From: Phoronis australis
Taxonomy: Eukaryota; Phoronida; Phoronidae
Length of the DNA stretch: 55,113 nt
Assembly: GCA_002633005.1 (NCBI GenBank)
Contig: NMRA01001001.1
Location: 18,476 to 73,588 of the forward strand
Direction: 5' to 3'
Below the pieces are notes generated by a model, which was not told the DNA's origin, made no database searches, and was given only the letters and a program-made list of their open reading frames with translations. Below are positions 52,200 to 55,113 of this stretch, one piece after another. Both the position numbers and the translations under genes were made by a program. The stretch's first letter is position 1, and every line of letters begins with the position of its first letter.

Positions 52200-53800
52200 T
52201 GTATTATGCGATCCCTAATATCAACTGCACAGGCACCAAAGAATATCCATACATCAAAGCCTTCCATCTAATCTCCAAATAAAGACTGTTCGCACATCGA
52301 CACCTGATATCAACTGTTCGCATGTCAACCGTTCACACATCGAGGAACATCCATGCATCAAGGTTCACCATCTAACACCTACATACCGATCATTCACATA
52401 TCAAGGCCTGCATCCACACATCGAGGGTCGTCATCTTCTGTCCACAAACCAACTGTTTGCACATCAACGTCTGCCATCAACTGTTCGCATTACGATCTTC
52501 CAAACACCAAGAAACATCCTAACATCAAGGATTTGTCATCTGCTGTAGGCATGTCAACCATCAACGCATAGAGGAACACCCCCATATCCAAGACTACCTT
52601 CAACTGTTCGCATATCCACAGCCCACATATCGTGGAACGTCCATTCACTCAAGCATTAACATCTACTATCTATATGTCAACCTTCCCCATACCGAGAAAT
52701 GTCCATGCACCGAGGATCAACATCTTCCGTACACATATCAACCACCTTCACACCGATAAACATCCACTCATCAAGGTTCACCATCTACCAGCCACAAAAC
52801 AACTGTTCCCACAACAACATCTACCATCAGCCATCCACATAACAACCTTCCACACATCATGGAACATTCACACAGCTGGAATCGTCAACTACCATCCACT
52901 TACCGATCATGTGTCCACTGATGCCTGCCATCCACCGTATGCAAAGTGACTGTCCCCCCACCGGGACAGTCATTATACATACAGTCCATTGACCATATGC
53001 ATATTGGCTATCCCGGTGGGGGGATAGTCAAGATGCATTCGATCAAGGGCAAGCATCAACGGAAACATGGTCGGTGGGAGGATGGGAGATGAAGATCCTA
53101 GATGTGTGAACATTCCTTGATGTGAAGAAGGTTGAAATGCTGATGACTGATGCCAGACATCGTTGCGTGAACAGGTGGTTTGTGGACAGTAGATGGTCAT
53201 CCTCAATGAGTGGACATTTCTCGATGTGTGGATGGTTAACAAGTGTAAAGAAGACGGCGATCCTCCATACATGAACATTTCTCGATATGTGGATGGTCAA
53301 CATACGGACAGTAGAGGGCAATCCTCGAATGTATGGAAGTTCCACAATGTGTGGGTAGCCGATACACGAACAGTCGATGGCAATCCTGGATATGTGGACA
53401 TTCCTCTATGTGTGAATGGTTGACATGCAAACGGCAGATGACAATCCCTGATGTAGGAATGCTACTCAATGAGTGGACAATCGACATGTGAACAGCCGAT
53501 GGCAGAAATTGATGCGTGAACAATCAGTTTGTGGCGAGAAGATGCCAATCCTCGACATCTGGATGCTCCTTTGATACGTGAATGTTCGATATGCAGACAG
53601 CAGACGGCGATCTTTAATGTATGGACATTCCTCGGGAAGTGGACGGTTGACGTGCGACCAGTTGACCCGAGGCATCAACGCACGAACAGTCGATACTCAG
53701 AGATTAGACAGCAATCTTCGAAGTATGGACATTTGCTGATACATGGACAATTGATATGCGGACTGCACAGTACAGAGCACAGTGATCAACCAGAACGATC
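52200..53800. repeat. Large foldback: inverted minisatellite arms around a GC hairpin
   Basis: The left arm (52200-52945) is a degenerate tandem repeat with ACATCGAGGAACATCCA, ATCAAGG and CAACTGTTCGCA-like words. The right arm (53035-53800) has the same words in reverse complement (GGACATTCCTCGATGTGTGG, TGAACAGTNGATGGCAATCC). At the centre, 52948-52971 and 53006-53029 are inverted copies built on CCCCCCACCGGGA and its complement. Each is also self-complementary at its ends. The whole could fold into a stem of several hundred bases. Confidence 0.75.
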
Positions 53801-54410
53801 TGGAATTCCCCAACATGACGACAGAATTAACGGTTATGACCATGAATTCCTCGCCCATCTGCCAAACTACTTCTGGTGGTTGTCGTGAACCGCGAAATGA
53901 ATTTACATGAAATTACGAGTTACCGAATGGTGAACAAAAATGCAGATTTGTGGAGCTAAAATTTTTGGCAAACTGGCTCTCACAAAGACACTGACTCTTT
54001 CACGAAAGTCTCATGCGACTGTAGCAATTAAATGTGGACATCAAACAACATATGAACATTTCAATTTGAAGATTTGCAAATTTGGGTGGTTGACCTGTGA
54101 ACCCTTCTGAGTATGTTTAGCACTGCAGGTGTAAAAGAACTCCCTGAACTTCAGTTCATCTGCAGCTGATGGCAGGCAGGTGCCATCCCTTGATGTAGTC
54201 AATGTGCCACTAGTCGATGAGGGCAAGCGTAGATGCGACATTCCTTGATGCATGCAGTCAATTGGCTGATGGTCAAATTGACAGGCAGCGAAGGTCACAA
54301 AGATCCAAACCTAAAGAAAGAAAAACCAAGAATGATCAATTAACTACAAGTTCACAGTTACCTTATTCATTCACATTAACGCACAGCTGGGGCACTCAAA
54401 TTGAGACATT
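53801..54410. other. Non-coding DNA
   Basis: No recognisable gene or repeat unit before the second CTCF-motif element begins. Confidence 0.45.
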
Positions 54411-55113
54411 TAACAAGAGCATCGCAGAGCGTTGAAATGCGCCCACGAATGCATCGCACATGGTGTGCTTTTAGGGTTATTTGTATCACAAAAATGGTCA
54501 CTAGATGGCGTAAAAACGTGCAATCCATCCAAAAACGGGAACATGCCATATTACATAAAAATCTGTCAAGGAACTTCAGAGAAATCAAGGAAAACAGAAC
54601 AAAATGAAATTGCCATTTGAGGGCACAGTTTCCGTTCCATCCGCCTGAAAGTCGTCGTCTGTTATCTTCATGTAAGTTCACTGCAGTGCATTTTGGAGAT
54701 ACAGCTATGGGCGCAATTCAAAACAAAACTACCACAAGGAGGCGCCACAATAGTCAGTCGCCATCATCAAACATCCTCTCCACACTGAAAACATATACGC
54801 CAATTTTCAAAACCATCCCTTGAATGATTTGGTTGATCAAAAGGCAGACGCCAAAAACAAGATTAGAAAACAGCAAAAAATGACCACCAGGTGGCGCAAA
54901 ATAACTCGATTCCATTCAAAAACAGGATGATAGCGTCATCTCACCAATAGATGCCCATATTCAAAATTTTATTAAAATCTGTTGAGGACCGTTGAAAATA
55001 CGGACTGGCAAATGTAAAAACTAAAATTGCAACTAGGGGGCCCAGCAGTAGTCAGATCTGTTCGAAAGTCGTCGTCGTCCGTTGTCAACATCATATAAAT
55101 ACACTTGTTAAAC
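54411..55113 (-). mobile_element. Second copy of the CTCF-motif repeat element, cut by the window end
   Basis: On the minus strand it ends with GTGGGCGCATTTCAACGCTC and GCTCTTGTTA, the same right end as the element at 36781-38385. Inward it carries the same units. On the + strand, motif 1 appears at 54881-54900 (TGACCACCAGGTGGCGC) and, altered, at 54495-54512. Type 3 appears near 54731-54748 (CCACAAGGAGGCGCC) and type 2 near 55027-55045 (AACTAGGGGGC). The far end is outside the window. Confidence 0.8.

Noticed and set aside
52200-53800. Regularly repeated words suggesting a CRISPR-like array
   Set aside because: The units are degenerate, have no unique spacers between identical repeats, and are arranged as a foldback in a eukaryotic genome.

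Overview
This is a eukaryotic, intron-rich, AT-rich genomic window, most likely from an invertebrate deuterostome. A hemichordate is my first guess; a cephalochordate or echinoderm is also possible. That placement is an inference from extracellular exons resembling the Tie (angiopoietin-receptor) family together with the retrotransposon mix (Tx1/L1-like, CR1/L2-like, HERO-like, BEL/Pao, Penelope). I see no bacterial gene organisation, rRNA operon or CRISPR array. Assembly defects are one run of N (30304-31212) and single N at 13843, 16126 and 44875.

Host gene. Four + strand exons have good splice sites, are all phase 1 at both ends, and have lengths divisible by three: an Ig-like exon (4230-4532), a kringle exon (11883-12128), a second Ig-like exon (43199-43447) and an EGF-like exon (43720-43851). 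The last two resemble the Ig-EGF junction of Tie receptors. Together they suggest one modular, secreted or receptor-type gene whose 31-kb central intron is packed with transposons. A possible LCCL-like exon lies upstream (2148-2293). No transmembrane or kinase exon lies in the window.

Transposons, left to right. 0-1.5 kb: a 0.43-kb tandem repeat. 6.1-10.4 kb: two CR1/L2-like LINE remnants on the minus strand. 14.4-22.0 kb: a decayed BEL/Pao element (minus) split by a nearly full-length Tx1-like LINE (copy A, 15410-21526) with a 14-bp target-site duplication. 22.5-25.4 kb: a segment bounded by inverted repeats. 25.7-27.1 kb: a Penelope-like element with inverted terminal repeats, a GIY-YIG domain and a tRNA-like segment. 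27.4-28.2 kb: a piggyBac-like remnant. 28.57-41.36 kb: a second Tx1-like element (copy B, plus) broken by three insertions: a LINE with a 7-bp target duplication (29160-34025), a HERO-like reverse-transcriptase fragment flanked by a ~60-bp duplication (about 34290-36100), and a 1.6-kb repeat element carrying an ordered array of CTCF-core-like motifs (36781-38385). 41.5-42.7 kb: a 5'-truncated CR1/L2-like LINE.

Right part. 44031-44433 is a foldback MITE with an 8-bp duplication. 44.7-45.43 kb is a probable solo LTR with several heat-shock elements upstream of a TATA box. 45.96-50.64 kb is strand-skewed degenerate tandem repeat. 52.2-53.8 kb is a large foldback with minisatellite arms, and a second copy of the CTCF-motif element enters at 54411.

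The most interesting items are the Tie/kringle gene model, the CTCF-motif repeat, the heat-shock-element LTR, and the nested insertions whose target duplications give an order of events.
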